Below, piece after piece: positions 8,393 through 16,846 of a stretch of DNA of 64,000 nucleotides; positions within the stretch are counted from its first letter, which is position 1; the number at the start of each line of letters is the position of its first letter. Origin of the DNA: Syntrophus sp034006265 (lineage in GTDB: Bacteria; Desulfobacterota; Syntrophia; Syntrophales; Syntrophaceae); assembly GCA_034006265.1 (NCBI GenBank), contig JAVETB010000001.1:1-64000 (forward strand), read 5' to 3'. Both the position numbers and the translations under genes were made by a program. The notes under the pieces are model-generated. The model was given only the letters and a program-made list of their open reading frames with translations. It was not told the origin of the DNA and did not search any database.

Positions 8393-8598
8393 GTTCGTGC
8401 AAAACAGCGGACAACGCTTGCCTGTTGTCTTATCCGTTGAGGAAGTAAGAAAAAAAACTCACAAAAATGTCTGGAAAAAATCTCTTAATTCGGGAGGTTC
8501 AGGAACTTCTTGGGCATAAAAATGTTGAACCGGCAATGATCTATGCCCATGTGCTGAGAGACAGGATTGGAGCGCCTTAAAGTCCTTTGGACGACTTG
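8393..8598 (+). pseudogene. Remnant of an integron-type/Xer-like tyrosine recombinase
   Basis: Two pieces of a phage-type integrase can be read. From 8393 the frame gives VRAKQRTTL and, after a one-base shift at 8420, PVVLSVEEVRK, which matches the start of the catalytic domain in IntI-like integrases. The core is deleted. From 8467 the frame gives REVQELLGHKNVEPAMIYAHVL, the family's LLGHxxxxTTxxYxHV end with the catalytic Tyr in MIYAHV. A stop (TAA at 8578) interrupts it just before SPLDDL, the usual integron-integrase tail. A frameshift, an internal deletion and a stop make it non-functional. Confidence 0.8.
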
Positions 8599-8708
8599 TT
8601 CGAAAAAGACAAACGCCAAACTTGAAAAGATTGCAAAGTTATTCTTCCGCATGCCAGTCGGAAGTGGGTGCAAGGGGACCTTACCATCCCGGTCAGAGGT
8701 CTATGGCG
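8599..8708. other. Intergenic stretch downstream of the integrase relic and cysS
   Basis: No gene is seen. On the - strand, past the cysS stop, CTTCCG and CGGAAG can form a 6-bp hairpin near 8650-8670, but it lacks a clear U-run, so I do not call a terminator. Confidence 0.4.
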
Positions 8709-10193
8709 CTAAGCCACTTTCCAGGTCGTCCCGGTCGGGGTGTCCTTCAGGACAATCCCTTTTTCTGCCAAAATTTTGCGGATTTCGTCAGCCCGCTGCC
8801 AGTTCTTTTCTGCTCTGGCCGCCCAGCGCTCGGCAATGAGCTGTTCAATCTCGGCGGGATCGATGCCCCGTTTGCGGGTTTCCCGTTCGCGGTCCCTCTG
8901 GAAATAGAGCTCGGGATCCTCCTGGAACAACCCCAGGACGTAACCGACCTCCTTGATCGTCTTTTCCGCCAGCGCAAGGACGTTACGTCCCTCGTCGGAC
9001 TTGGCCGCTTTCGCATCGCTGAGGAATGCGTTGAGCTGGCGGGCGGCATCAAAAAGGTACCCGATGGCTCGGGCGGTGTTTAAATCATCGTCCATGGCCT
9101 CGACAAAACGATCCGGCAGACTCTGAATAAGGACAAAGAGCTCAGCGGTTTTCCCCGTCAAGGATTCTGGCAACGGGGGTGCGGCATTTCCCCCGGATGC
9201 CGCTAGAAGGTCCGAAATGGCCTTCAGGGCTGTGTAGAACCGATCCATGCCCTGGCGCGCCTCCGACAGGGATTCCTCGGAAAAGTCCACAGCACTGCGG
9301 TAGTGGCTCTGGAGCATGAACAGTCGGATGGCCTCAGCGGAGTAGCGGGACAGCATCTCCCGAATGGAAAAGACATTCCCCAGCGACTTGGACATCTTTT
9401 CGCTGTTGATCTTCACGAAGCCGTTATGAACCCACAGATTGGCCAGCGACTTGCCCGTGGCCCCCTCGGACTGGGCGATTTCATTTTCATGATGGGGGAA
9501 AACCAGATCCTCGCCGCCGCCGTGGATGTCAAAGCTGTCGCCGAGATACTTCTGGCTCATCACGGAGCACTCGATGTGCCAGCCCGGCCGTCCCGGCCCC
9601 CAGGGGCTGTCCCAGGAAGGTTCATTGGGTTTGCTGGCCTTCCAGAGGGCAAAATCCATGGGATTGTTCTTGTGCTCATCGACGTCGATCCGGGCGCCGG
9701 CCATCATGTCTTCCAATTGCCGCCCTGAAAGCTTTCCATAACCGGGAAACCGCTCCACGGCATAATAGACGTTGCCGTTCACGGCATAGGCCAGACCGCG
9801 CTCCACGAGCTGTTCAATGAGCCTGATCATTCCGTCGATGTGCTCCGTCGCCCGTGGAGTGACTGTCGGCCGAAGAACCCCCAGGCCCGACATGTCTTCA
9901 TCATGAGCGGCGATATAGCGGTTGGAGATATCATAGATGCTCACCCCTTCCGCATTGGCGCGGGCGATGATCTTGTCGTCGACATCGGTATAATTCTTGA
10001 CATAGATGACTTCGTAACCCCGGTACTCCAGGTATCTTCTCAGGACATCAAACACCACGGCCGACCGCGCATGACCCACGTGGCAGATGTCGTAGACGGT
10101 GATTCCGCACACATAGAGCCCGACCCGCCCCTCCTGAAGGGGAACAAGGACTTCCTTTCTTTTTCCAAGGGTGTTGTAAAGCTTCAAAGTCAT
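8709..10193 (-). CDS. cysS: Cysteine--tRNA ligase (canonical)
   Basis: A standard class I cysteinyl-tRNA synthetase (494 residues). The nucleotide-binding motifs are HVGH (38-41) and KMSKS (266-270). All four zinc ligands known for the E. coli enzyme are present: C29, C209 (GWHIECS), H234 and E238 (FPHHENE); H224 of FDIHGGG is also kept. The C-terminal DALR and anticodon-binding helices are present. It lies 55 nt behind argC on the same strand. This intact enzyme is enough for Cys-tRNA formation, which matters because a second, fused and divergent CysRS-like domain is encoded at 47952-50261. Confidence 0.98.
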   Translation of the reverse strand: MTLKLYNTLGKRKEVLVPLQEGRVGLYVCGITVYDICHVGHARSAVVFDVLRRYLEYRGYEVIYVKNYTDVDDKIIARANAEGVSIYDISNRYIAAHDEDMSGLGVLRPTVTPRATEHIDGMIRLIEQLVERGLAYAVNGNVYYAVERFPGYGKLSGRQLEDMMAGARIDVDEHKNNPMDFALWKASKPNEPSWDSPWGPGRPGWHIECSVMSQKYLGDSFDIHGGGEDLVFPHHENEIAQSEGATGKSLANLWVHNGFVKINSEKMSKSLGNVFSIREMLSRYSAEAIRLFMLQSHYRSAVDFSEESLSEARQGMDRFYTALKAISDLLAASGGNAAPPLPESLTGKTAELFVLIQSLPDRFVEAMDDDLNTARAIGYLFDAARQLNAFLSDAKAAKSDEGRNVLALAEKTIKEVGYVLGLFQEDPELYFQRDRERETRKRGIDPAEIEQLIAERWAARAEKNWQRADEIRKILAEKGIVLKDTPTGTTWKVA

Positions 10194-10248
10194 GGAATCC
10201 TCCGCGCAAAAACGCCTTTTGAGACTCTTCAGCGGGTTATATCGGATC

Positions 10249-11286
10249 TCAGGGGAACAGGGCGATCATTTCGAGCCCCATGTACTCCGGAAATCCACAG
10301 AGTATGTTCATATTCTGGATGGCCTGACCGGCCGCGCCCTTCACCAGATTATCAATGACCGAGACAACGATCAGGCGATGGGTCCGGGCATCGACAGCGG
10401 TGCCGATATCGCAGTAGTTGGAGCCGCGGACGAAGGCCACATTCGGAAATGTTCCCGGCCTGCATATTCGGACAAAGCGTTCTCCCGCGTAGAAGTTCCG
10501 ATAAATTTCCGATAGTTCCGCTGAGGTCACCTCTTGGGTTAACGTCGCATAAATGGTGCTCAGAATGCCCCGATCGATGGGGAGAAGGTGCGGGGTGAAG
10601 GAGATGTTCATCTCCTGACCGGCCAAGCGGCTCAACTCCTGTTCGATCTCGGGGGTATGGCGATGGCTGCCGACCTTGTAGGCCTTGAACGTTTCATTGA
10701 CTTCGCAGAAGAGAGACCCTACCTGTGGTTCACGACCGGCGCCGCTGGTGCCGGATTTGGAATCAACGATCACCGATGCCGGGTCAATGAGCTTGTTTTT
10801 CAAAGCGGGGGCCATTCCAAGAATGACGCTTGTCGGGTAACAGCCGGGGTTTGCCACAAAACGGGTCTTTGCCACTTCCTCCCGATACAGCTCCGGAATT
10901 CCGTAAACGGCCTCTGGAACGAGGTGAGGGGAAGCATGCCTTCCGTACCAGGATTCGTAAACGGCGATATCCCGCAATCGATAGTCCGCGCTGAGATCGA
11001 CCACCTTTTTCCCGCTTTCCCAGAAAAGCGGGGCAACCTTCATGGATTCGCTGTGGGGCAGCGCCAGAAAAATCACGTCGGCCAGTTCAGCGACCTCCTG
11101 CGGCGAAGCATCCATGAAACTCAGGGAAGTCAACCCGGAAAAAACCGGATAGACATCAGCGATGGAAAGCCCGGCATACCGTCGTGAGGTAATCGCCACC
11201 ACTTCAATACCGGAATGGCGGAGAAGCAAGCGGAGGCATTCCTGGCCCGTATAGCCACTGGCGCCGTAAATCCCTATTTTAATCAT
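10249..11286 (-). CDS. argC: N-acetyl-gamma-glutamyl-phosphate reductase
   Basis: A 345-residue NADP-dependent dehydrogenase of arginine biosynthesis that reduces N-acetylglutamyl phosphate to the semialdehyde. The Rossmann loop GASGYTG is at residues 8-14 and the catalytic cysteine is C149 in VANPGCYPTS. It lies between the rpsI terminator and cysS, so it has its own start of transcription or depends on leak-through; no clear promoter is visible in the 87 nt before it. No other arg gene is in the window. Confidence 0.97.
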   Translation of the reverse strand: MIKIGIYGASGYTGQECLRLLLRHSGIEVVAITSRRYAGLSIADVYPVFSGLTSLSFMDASPQEVAELADVIFLALPHSESMKVAPLFWESGKKVVDLSADYRLRDIAVYESWYGRHASPHLVPEAVYGIPELYREEVAKTRFVANPGCYPTSVILGMAPALKNKLIDPASVIVDSKSGTSGAGREPQVGSLFCEVNETFKAYKVGSHRHTPEIEQELSRLAGQEMNISFTPHLLPIDRGILSTIYATLTQEVTSAELSEIYRNFYAGERFVRICRPGTFPNVAFVRGSNYCDIGTAVDARTHRLIVVSVIDNLVKGAAGQAIQNMNILCGFPEYMGLEMIALFP

Positions 11287-11373
11287 AGATTATCCCTCTC
11301 AATCTGCGGTTCCTGGTCCCGATGCCGGAGCTGGGCGCTTCCGCATGGAAGAAAGAAATTCGAATGTTCAAAC

Positions 11374-11403
11374 AGCAAAAAAAAGGGGGCCATGGCCCCC
11401 TTT
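11374..11403 (-). terminator. Intrinsic terminator after rplM-rpsI
   Basis: The inverted repeat AAAGGGGGCC / GGCCCCCTTT (11382-11391 and 11394-11403) forms a strong GC stem. On the - strand it is followed by eight U residues (the A-run 11374-11381). It starts 10 nt after the rpsI stop. Confidence 0.9.
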
Positions 11404-11412
11404 GTACTGTTC

Positions 11413-11805
11413 TTAGCGCTTTGAAAACTGGAAGCGTTTCCGCGCACCGGGCTGACCGTACTTTTTCCGCTCCTTCGCCCGGGGATCCCGTGTCAGAAAA
11501 CCCGCTTTTTTAAGGGGGGAACGCAGGTCTGTATCATACTCCTGGAGGGCCCTCGAAATGGCATGCTTCACGGCTCCGGCCTGACCGGCAATCCCGCCCC
11601 CTCTGACATTGACGTAACAGTCAAAGGCATCGGGCTTTCCGACAACCTCAAAGGGCTGACGAATGAGCATCTTCAGGCTTTCCCGCGGAAAATAATCATC
11701 AAAGCCCCGTTTATTGATCGTCAGCACTCCGCTGCCTTCCTTCATATAGACCCTCGCGATGGCACTTTTCCTTCGCCCCGTCGCATAATAGCGTTTTTCT
11801 AACAT
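11413..11805 (-). CDS. rpsI: 30S ribosomal protein S9
   Basis: S9 (130 residues) whose C-terminal tail, here QFSKR, reaches the P-site tRNA anticodon loop. The conserved N-terminal YATGRRKSAIARV and the GGGIAGQAGAVKHAI block are clear. I start at ATG 11805, behind GGAG at a good distance, and not at the in-frame GTG four codons earlier. It follows rplM by 63 nt and is closed by an intrinsic terminator; rplM-rpsI is a conserved pair. Confidence 0.98.
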   Translation of the reverse strand: MLEKRYYATGRRKSAIARVYMKEGSGVLTINKRGFDDYFPRESLKMLIRQPFEVVGKPDAFDCYVNVRGGGIAGQAGAVKHAISRALQEYDTDLRSPLKKAGFLTRDPRAKERKKYGQPGARKRFQFSKR

Positions 11806-11868
11806 ACAATTCTCCACATCCGCAAATTTACAGTATTAATCATAAGCCGGAGAAGCCATCCCCGGTCC

Positions 11869-12297
11869 CTACAGCGAAAGCAGCTTGGGACACTGCGCTT
11901 CGTGGCGATGGTCGTTTCCGGCATAAACCTTCAACTTCTTCAACATCCGCCTTCCCAGGGAATTCTTGGGAAGCATACCCTTTACGGCGATATTCAACAC
12001 TTCAACAGGCTTTTCCTTCATCATCTTGCCGGCGGTAGTCTCTTTCAATCCGCCGGGATACCCGGAATGATGATAGTACATCTTGTCGCGAAGCTTGTTG
12101 CCTGTAAGGACCATTTTCTCCGCATTGACGACAACAATAAAATCACCGGTATCCGTATGGGGCGTATAAACAGGCTTATGTTTACCGCGAAGCCGCCTGG
12201 CAATTTCACTGGCCATTCTTCCCAGCACCTGCCCCTCGGCATCAATCAGATACCAGTCCCGCACAACTTCAGATTCCTTCGCTTGATATGTCTTCAT
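11869..12297 (-). CDS. rplM: 50S ribosomal protein L13
   Basis: L13 (142 residues), an early 23S rRNA-binding assembly protein. Visible signatures are WYLIDAEGQVLGRMAS near the start and GMLPKNSLGRRMLKKL in the second half. It leads the rplM-rpsI operon, with a good sigma70-type promoter 33-61 nt upstream (12330-12358). Confidence 0.98.
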   Translation of the reverse strand: MKTYQAKESEVVRDWYLIDAEGQVLGRMASEIARRLRGKHKPVYTPHTDTGDFIVVVNAEKMVLTGNKLRDKMYYHHSGYPGGLKETTAGKMMKEKPVEVLNIAVKGMLPKNSLGRRMLKKLKVYAGNDHRHEAQCPKLLSL

Positions 12298-12329
12298 AAA
12301 AACACCGATCCTTGAAAATTCAAAAGCAC

Positions 12330-12358
12330 TACCTATGCAATTTCAGGATGTTTGTCAA
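12330..12358 (-). promoter_or_regulatory. Sigma70-type promoter for rplM-rpsI
   Basis: On the - strand a perfect -35 box TTGACA (12353-12358) is followed after exactly 17 nt by TAGGTA (12330-12335). The -35 is extended as TTGACAAAC, the same string found at two other promoters in the window. Confidence 0.65.
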
Positions 12359-12361
12359 GAG

Positions 12362-12378
12362 AAAAACCGAGTCGGTTT
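12362..12378 (-). terminator. Short terminator after lptD
   Basis: AAACCG / CGGTTT with a 3-nt loop, followed by a run of U on the - strand. It lies between the lptD stop and the rplM promoter, so it separates the two transcripts. The stem is only 6 bp. Confidence 0.5.
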
Positions 12379-12445
12379 CAATATTATTCTCTTCCCATCC
12401 AGAGCCCGCCTTCCGGTGCCGATACTCCCTCATCCCCGAATGCAA

Positions 12446-14629
12446 TCAGTTTCCAATGCCATAAAGGGAAAAGGAAAGTAGAAAACGCTGGTCGTCACCC
12501 TCGTCTGCAAAGCCGAAATCAACGCTCCAGCACTGCCTGTGATATTTTATCAGCACGGATTTTTCCACATCTTTACCGTCCTGTTCGTTCCTCTTTATGG
12601 TAAACAGGGCATCCAGGTCGCGGGTCAATTTTGCGTTGACCCGTAAATTGATTTCTTTCACCAGATCTTCGGTATACCGATACTGCAGATGGGCCGAATC
12701 TCCCCGTTGGTCCCTTACCACGAGGTCGTAGTCCGTTTTCCACCACTCCCCATTGTTCACGTTCAGCTTGTTGCGGGCGGAAAAGGAGAGAAAGGAGCAG
12801 GGGTCCAGATTGAGTTCCATGTTTAGATCCTGGAAGTGCTCTCCCTCGGGCTGTCCGACCTCATGGTAATAATGTTCTACCTTTTCGATCTCATAGGTCT
12901 GAAATATCTTGAATCTCAATATTTCCCTGTATGTGGTTGTCCCGTCTTCGCCCTTCATCCTCGCTGTCAGTATGTTGGTCAGAGCATAGGTCAGACCGTT
13001 CGTTTCATCAATCCGCTGAACATAATCCGGGGCATCATCCTGATGGGGATCGGGAATATACGCATAGGCCAATTCCGGCTTGATCACGTGCCTTACCTTG
13101 TCGAACAGCTTCCCCCCGACAGAATAAATCCGGGAGAATTCCGTATTCAGATTGGCCTCCATCCTATAGACCTGGCGGTCTCCCTGGTGGGTCCCCTCGG
13201 TTGAGTTCTCTTCATCGTGGTCATTTCGATCCCAGATTGTCTGCCGCACACTGAATTCAGGAACAAAGCGGGCATAACGCCCCAGGCGGACGGGAAGAGT
13301 AACCACCGGCTGGACATCATACAGGTGCCCCTTCTGTCCCTCGGACCGGTAAAAATAATCGTAGGTCCCGTTCACCATTCCATAAAGAGGCGTTTTCAGG
13401 AGAGGCCGCCTGACGGTATAAAGAGAGATTTCCGGATATTTCTGCAGAGTTTCGTTGTTGGACGGGCTCCTGAAATCATCGGTATAGCGCGCCAGGGCCG
13501 TAATATTGTAAAGCTCCTCATCCTTCACCAGCCTTACCGTGGAATCCAGGGAATTGAGGGCCTTGTCGGCATCGAAGGAAACCTTCCGGAACCGCTGCAT
13601 CGGATCGGTGGAATAGTTGCTCTTGTAATAGTTCTGAGAGGAAAAATCCTTGAAATACCAGTTGTCGGAAACTTTATAGATGTCGGTGCGCAGGTAAAAG
13701 CCCGGGTTAAAGGTGGTCTGGGTGCTGAGGGAGAAGGACCCGCGCTGCTGATCGGAGTGCCAGTCCCGATTGATGGAACCGGAAGTCTCTCTGATATCCT
13801 TGGTGTCATTCAGATAGTCCGCATACAACGTCCCATAGGTCTCCGGGCTGACCATGTAACGGAATTCCACACCTTCCTTGAAGCCGCGTTTGGACATGTA
13901 CCTCTGGTAAAAGGTCGCGTCAAGGTTCTTGGAGATTTCCCAGAAGAATGGAACTTCGACATCCACGCCGTGCTTATCCCGTGAATAGGCGAGGGTGGGC
14001 ATCAGCAGACCTGATTGCCGGGTCGTTTTAACGGGGAAGATGAGATAGGGGGTGTAAAATATAGGCTGATCGAGAACACTGAATTTCCCATGCTTCACGG
14101 TCCCGTACCCGTCGATCGTCACAGCCATTTCCTTGCCCGAGATGCTCCATTCCGGGATTTTGCCATCACATGTCGTGACTTTTCCGTCAAAAATCCGGTA
14201 ATGCGCCTCCCCTTCCTTTTCGATACGAGCCCCCTTCAAATAGACATGGTTGCGCACCATGAAAATCCGCCCATTTTCAGCTGCTCCGCTTTTTGTTTCT
14301 ATATTGAAACGAAGAGTATCCCCTTCAAGAATATCACCCCCGCTTTTCAGGACGACATGCCCTTCGGCCAACGCTTCATTCGTCGACTTGTTCAGGGAAA
14401 CACGGTCCGCTTCCAGAACCCCGTCGGTAAAGCGGATCTTCACATTTCCCCTGGCAACATACGTGTCCTCATCCTTCCTGTAATCCAATGAATCCGATTC
14501 AATATTAACCGGTCCCTGAATCTTCCGAGTCATTGCCGAAAGTTCTTCCGCAGAAAGTAAGAGGAAAAGGGACAGGAGAATTAAAAAAAGAATTCTTCCG
14601 GTTCCATCGGCAGAACGGTTGAATTTCAT
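12446..14629 (-). CDS. lptD: LPS-assembly protein LptD
   Basis: A 727-residue outer-membrane protein that, with LptE, inserts lipopolysaccharide into the outer leaflet. I start at ATG 14629 (ribosome site AGGAAT), which gives a clear signal peptide: basic MKFNRSADGTGR, then a long Leu-rich core ending near ELSA. After it comes the OstA/LptA-like jellyroll domain (about residues 40-140, with VARGNVKIRF). The rest is a beta-barrel with many aromatic alternating strands and an aromatic-rich end (FLLSFSLYGIGN). It follows folC by 61 nt and is the main evidence for an LPS outer membrane. Confidence 0.95.
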   Translation of the reverse strand: MKFNRSADGTGRILFLILLSLFLLLSAEELSAMTRKIQGPVNIESDSLDYRKDEDTYVARGNVKIRFTDGVLEADRVSLNKSTNEALAEGHVVLKSGGDILEGDTLRFNIETKSGAAENGRIFMVRNHVYLKGARIEKEGEAHYRIFDGKVTTCDGKIPEWSISGKEMAVTIDGYGTVKHGKFSVLDQPIFYTPYLIFPVKTTRQSGLLMPTLAYSRDKHGVDVEVPFFWEISKNLDATFYQRYMSKRGFKEGVEFRYMVSPETYGTLYADYLNDTKDIRETSGSINRDWHSDQQRGSFSLSTQTTFNPGFYLRTDIYKVSDNWYFKDFSSQNYYKSNYSTDPMQRFRKVSFDADKALNSLDSTVRLVKDEELYNITALARYTDDFRSPSNNETLQKYPEISLYTVRRPLLKTPLYGMVNGTYDYFYRSEGQKGHLYDVQPVVTLPVRLGRYARFVPEFSVRQTIWDRNDHDEENSTEGTHQGDRQVYRMEANLNTEFSRIYSVGGKLFDKVRHVIKPELAYAYIPDPHQDDAPDYVQRIDETNGLTYALTNILTARMKGEDGTTTYREILRFKIFQTYEIEKVEHYYHEVGQPEGEHFQDLNMELNLDPCSFLSFSARNKLNVNNGEWWKTDYDLVVRDQRGDSAHLQYRYTEDLVKEINLRVNAKLTRDLDALFTIKRNEQDGKDVEKSVLIKYHRQCWSVDFGFADEGDDQRFLLSFSLYGIGN

Positions 14630-14690
14630 ATTCCTGATTCCGAAAGAAGCGCCATCCGGGCTCATTCTCACCTTCAACGCCGACAAAAGT

Positions 14691-15992
14691 TCATTTTACG
14701 ATTGCTGTCAAGGAATTCTTCCTGTCACTTCGTCCTGTTTCCGTATATCGTTTTTTGATTTCTCCGACCAGATAAAGAGAACCGGTGACACAGATCAGGT
14801 CATCCTCTTCTGCGAGAGACAGGGCTCTTTGCAGTGCCTCCCCGCTGTCCTCCACGGCATCGGCCGCATGGCCATGATCTCCTGCGATCGGGATCAATCG
14901 ATCCAAATCCACGGCGCGCTCTGTCTTCGGCTTTGTAAAAATGACATGATGAAAAAAAGGCAGCAGTTTTTTCAGCATCAAGGGATAATTCTTATCAGCA
15001 AGAACACCGAAAACGAGCAGCCGGCGCCTGTCTCCGCGACGGCTCCGAAGAGCTTCACAGAGCGCACGGGCCCCTGCCGGATTATGAGCCCCGTCCACGA
15101 GGACGGTGGGCCTCTCCTGGAGAATCTCCAGGCGCCCTTCCCATTTTGCCCCGGCCAGCCCCATACGCATGTCCTGTTCATCCACCCTTCGTCCCTTGAC
15201 GGTCATGAGCTCCGCCGCAGCCAGGGCAAGAGCCGCATTCCTGATCTGATGCACTCCGGATAACGGACAGGTAAGATAAGGGATCTTACAGCCTATTCCT
15301 GAATAGGAAAAGGCTCCCGCCCCTTTCGATCGAGTCCGTATCTCCTTTCCCAACCGGTAAAAGGGAACCCCCTTTTCCCGGCACGCCTCCGTCAGAATGT
15401 CACGAACGGCCCTCTGATTTGCAGCACTCACGCAGACGCTCTTTTCCTTGATGATCCCCGCCTTTTCAAGGGCGATATCCTTCAAACGGCGGCCAAGGTA
15501 GTCCTGGTGATCCTGATGAACATTCGTAATCACGGATACCTCTGGAGTCACCACATTGGTCGCATCAAGGCGTCCCCCCATGCCCACTTCCAGAACGGCA
15601 GCATCCACCTTTTCCTGGAAGAAATACAGGAATGCCGCTGCTGTGAGAAATTCAAAATACGTCAGAGATTCTTCAATACGGCTGCGGACGATCTCGATGC
15701 ACTCCTGCATTCTCTTTTCAGAAATCAGTTGATCATTGATTTTGATCCGCTCGCAGATGTTGATCAGGTGAGGAGACGTATACGTCCCGATCTTGAACCC
15801 GCTGTGCCCCAGGATAGATGACAAAATGGCGGCAACAGACCCTTTTCCGTTGGTTCCTCCAATCAGAACCGCGGGATATTCCCGTTGCGGATTACCGATT
15901 CTTTCGAGAAGGCGTTTGATGGGCCCCAAGCCGAGGTGAACGACATCAGAGTTCAAATCCGGCAATATCGGGAGGCTGCTGTTCTTGCCCAT
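14691..15992 (-). CDS. folC: Bifunctional folylpolyglutamate/dihydrofolate synthase
   Basis: A 433-residue Mur-ligase-family enzyme that adds glutamate to folates (and, in bifunctional members, to dihydropteroate). The ATP loop GTNGKGS is at residues 46-52, the folate-loop region TYTSPHL follows, and VDGAHNPAGA marks the C-terminal domain. It precedes lptD and is probably co-transcribed with it. An intrinsic terminator separates it from the ribosomal cluster upstream. Confidence 0.95.
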   Translation of the reverse strand: MGKNSSLPILPDLNSDVVHLGLGPIKRLLERIGNPQREYPAVLIGGTNGKGSVAAILSSILGHSGFKIGTYTSPHLINICERIKINDQLISEKRMQECIEIVRSRIEESLTYFEFLTAAAFLYFFQEKVDAAVLEVGMGGRLDATNVVTPEVSVITNVHQDHQDYLGRRLKDIALEKAGIIKEKSVCVSAANQRAVRDILTEACREKGVPFYRLGKEIRTRSKGAGAFSYSGIGCKIPYLTCPLSGVHQIRNAALALAAAELMTVKGRRVDEQDMRMGLAGAKWEGRLEILQERPTVLVDGAHNPAGARALCEALRSRRGDRRRLLVFGVLADKNYPLMLKKLLPFFHHVIFTKPKTERAVDLDRLIPIAGDHGHAADAVEDSGEALQRALSLAEEDDLICVTGSLYLVGEIKKRYTETGRSDRKNSLTAIVK

Positions 15993-16031
15993 TCACTAAT
16001 TCCGGTCTTTCTTTCAAATCCGATTCAAAAC

Positions 16032-16077
16032 AAAAAAGCCACGGACTTTTCTTTTTGAAATCAAATCATCCATGGCT
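16032..16077. terminator. Terminator at the end of the ribosomal mega-cluster
   Basis: AGCCACGGA (16037-16045) pairs with TCCATGGCT (16069-16077) through 9 positions including one wobble. Six U residues follow on the - strand and a U-run follows on the + strand, so it may work both ways. It lies 29 nt beyond the stop of the EF-Tu-like gene. Confidence 0.8.
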
Positions 16078-16105
16078 CTTTTTTACTTTTCAGCTTTTAA
16101 GCAGG

Positions 16106-16366
16106 TTAATCGGAGGTGACCTTGTAAACCTCGTCACCGGGACGCACGCGACCGGATACCTTGATCCCGATGAAATCGCCGGGAACCGCTTTGTCGACCT
16201 TTTTGTTATCCACTTCAATGGACTCAACGGTATCGGAGATATCCGTTGTGTGCCCTACGTACTTGATGGTGTCCCCGATACTGAGCTGACCTTGCGTTAT
16301 TTTTACCGCCGCAACACTTGGCTTTGCAAAAAACTTGACCACTTCACCGACTTTTTCTTCTGCCAT
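16106..16366 (-). CDS. EF-Tu domain-2-like small protein
   Basis: An 86-residue protein that looks like a lone domain 2 of a translational GTPase: GEVVKFF, ITQGQLSIGDTIKYVG and IGIKVSGRVRPGDEVYKV follow the beta-barrel pattern of EF-Tu/SelB domain 2 (compare GRVxxGxIKxGEEVEIVG). There is no GTP-binding domain. I start at ATG 16366 behind a strong GGAGGA site. It is the last gene of the ribosomal cluster, 99 nt after rplQ and just before the terminator, so it is likely expressed at ribosomal-protein levels. Small proteins annotated only as translation elongation factor-like exist; their function is not known to me. Confidence 0.75.
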   Translation of the reverse strand: MAEEKVGEVVKFFAKPSVAAVKITQGQLSIGDTIKYVGHTTDISDTVESIEVDNKKVDKAVPGDFIGIKVSGRVRPGDEVYKVTSD

Positions 16367-16465
16367 AACGAAATCTCCTCCGTCAGTACATCTTAAAAAG
16401 CTAGCATTGTTTAGTCCTGGCAACCACGCTCGGTCTCTCGTCAACGTTTCTGGTACCCCGCCGCT

Positions 16466-16819
16466 TTATCGAACGCACTCGATAATGGAGATCGGAGCGT
16501 TATCCCCTTCACGGTATCCCATTTTAATGATCCGGGTATATCCACCGGAGCGTTCCCGGTACCGCGGAGATATTTCATTGAACAATTTCGCCACGACATC
16601 ACGATCCCGGATCACAGCAAGCGCCTGCCGTCTCGCATGCACGTCGCCCCGCTTCCCCAGGGTGATCATCTTCTCTGCAATTTTTCGTAATTCCTTCGCT
16701 CTTGTATCTGTTGTCTTCACAGATTCATACTTCAAGAAGGAAGTCACCATATTTCTCAACATTGCAGCCCGGTGGCTCGATGTTCTACCTAATTTTCTTC
16801 CTGATTTCCCGTGACGCAT
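16466..16819 (-). CDS. rplQ: 50S ribosomal protein L17
   Basis: L17 (117 residues), recognised by MRHGKSGRKLGRTSSHRAAM and LFNEISPRYRERSGGYTRI. It binds 23S rRNA near the tunnel exit. It is the last classical gene of the alpha operon, 27 nt after rpoA. Confidence 0.98.
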   Translation of the reverse strand: MRHGKSGRKLGRTSSHRAAMLRNMVTSFLKYESVKTTDTRAKELRKIAEKMITLGKRGDVHARRQALAVIRDRDVVAKLFNEISPRYRERSGGYTRIIKMGYREGDNAPISIIECVR

Positions 16820-16846
16820 ACGATCTTAACCCCTTTTTCGTAATGT

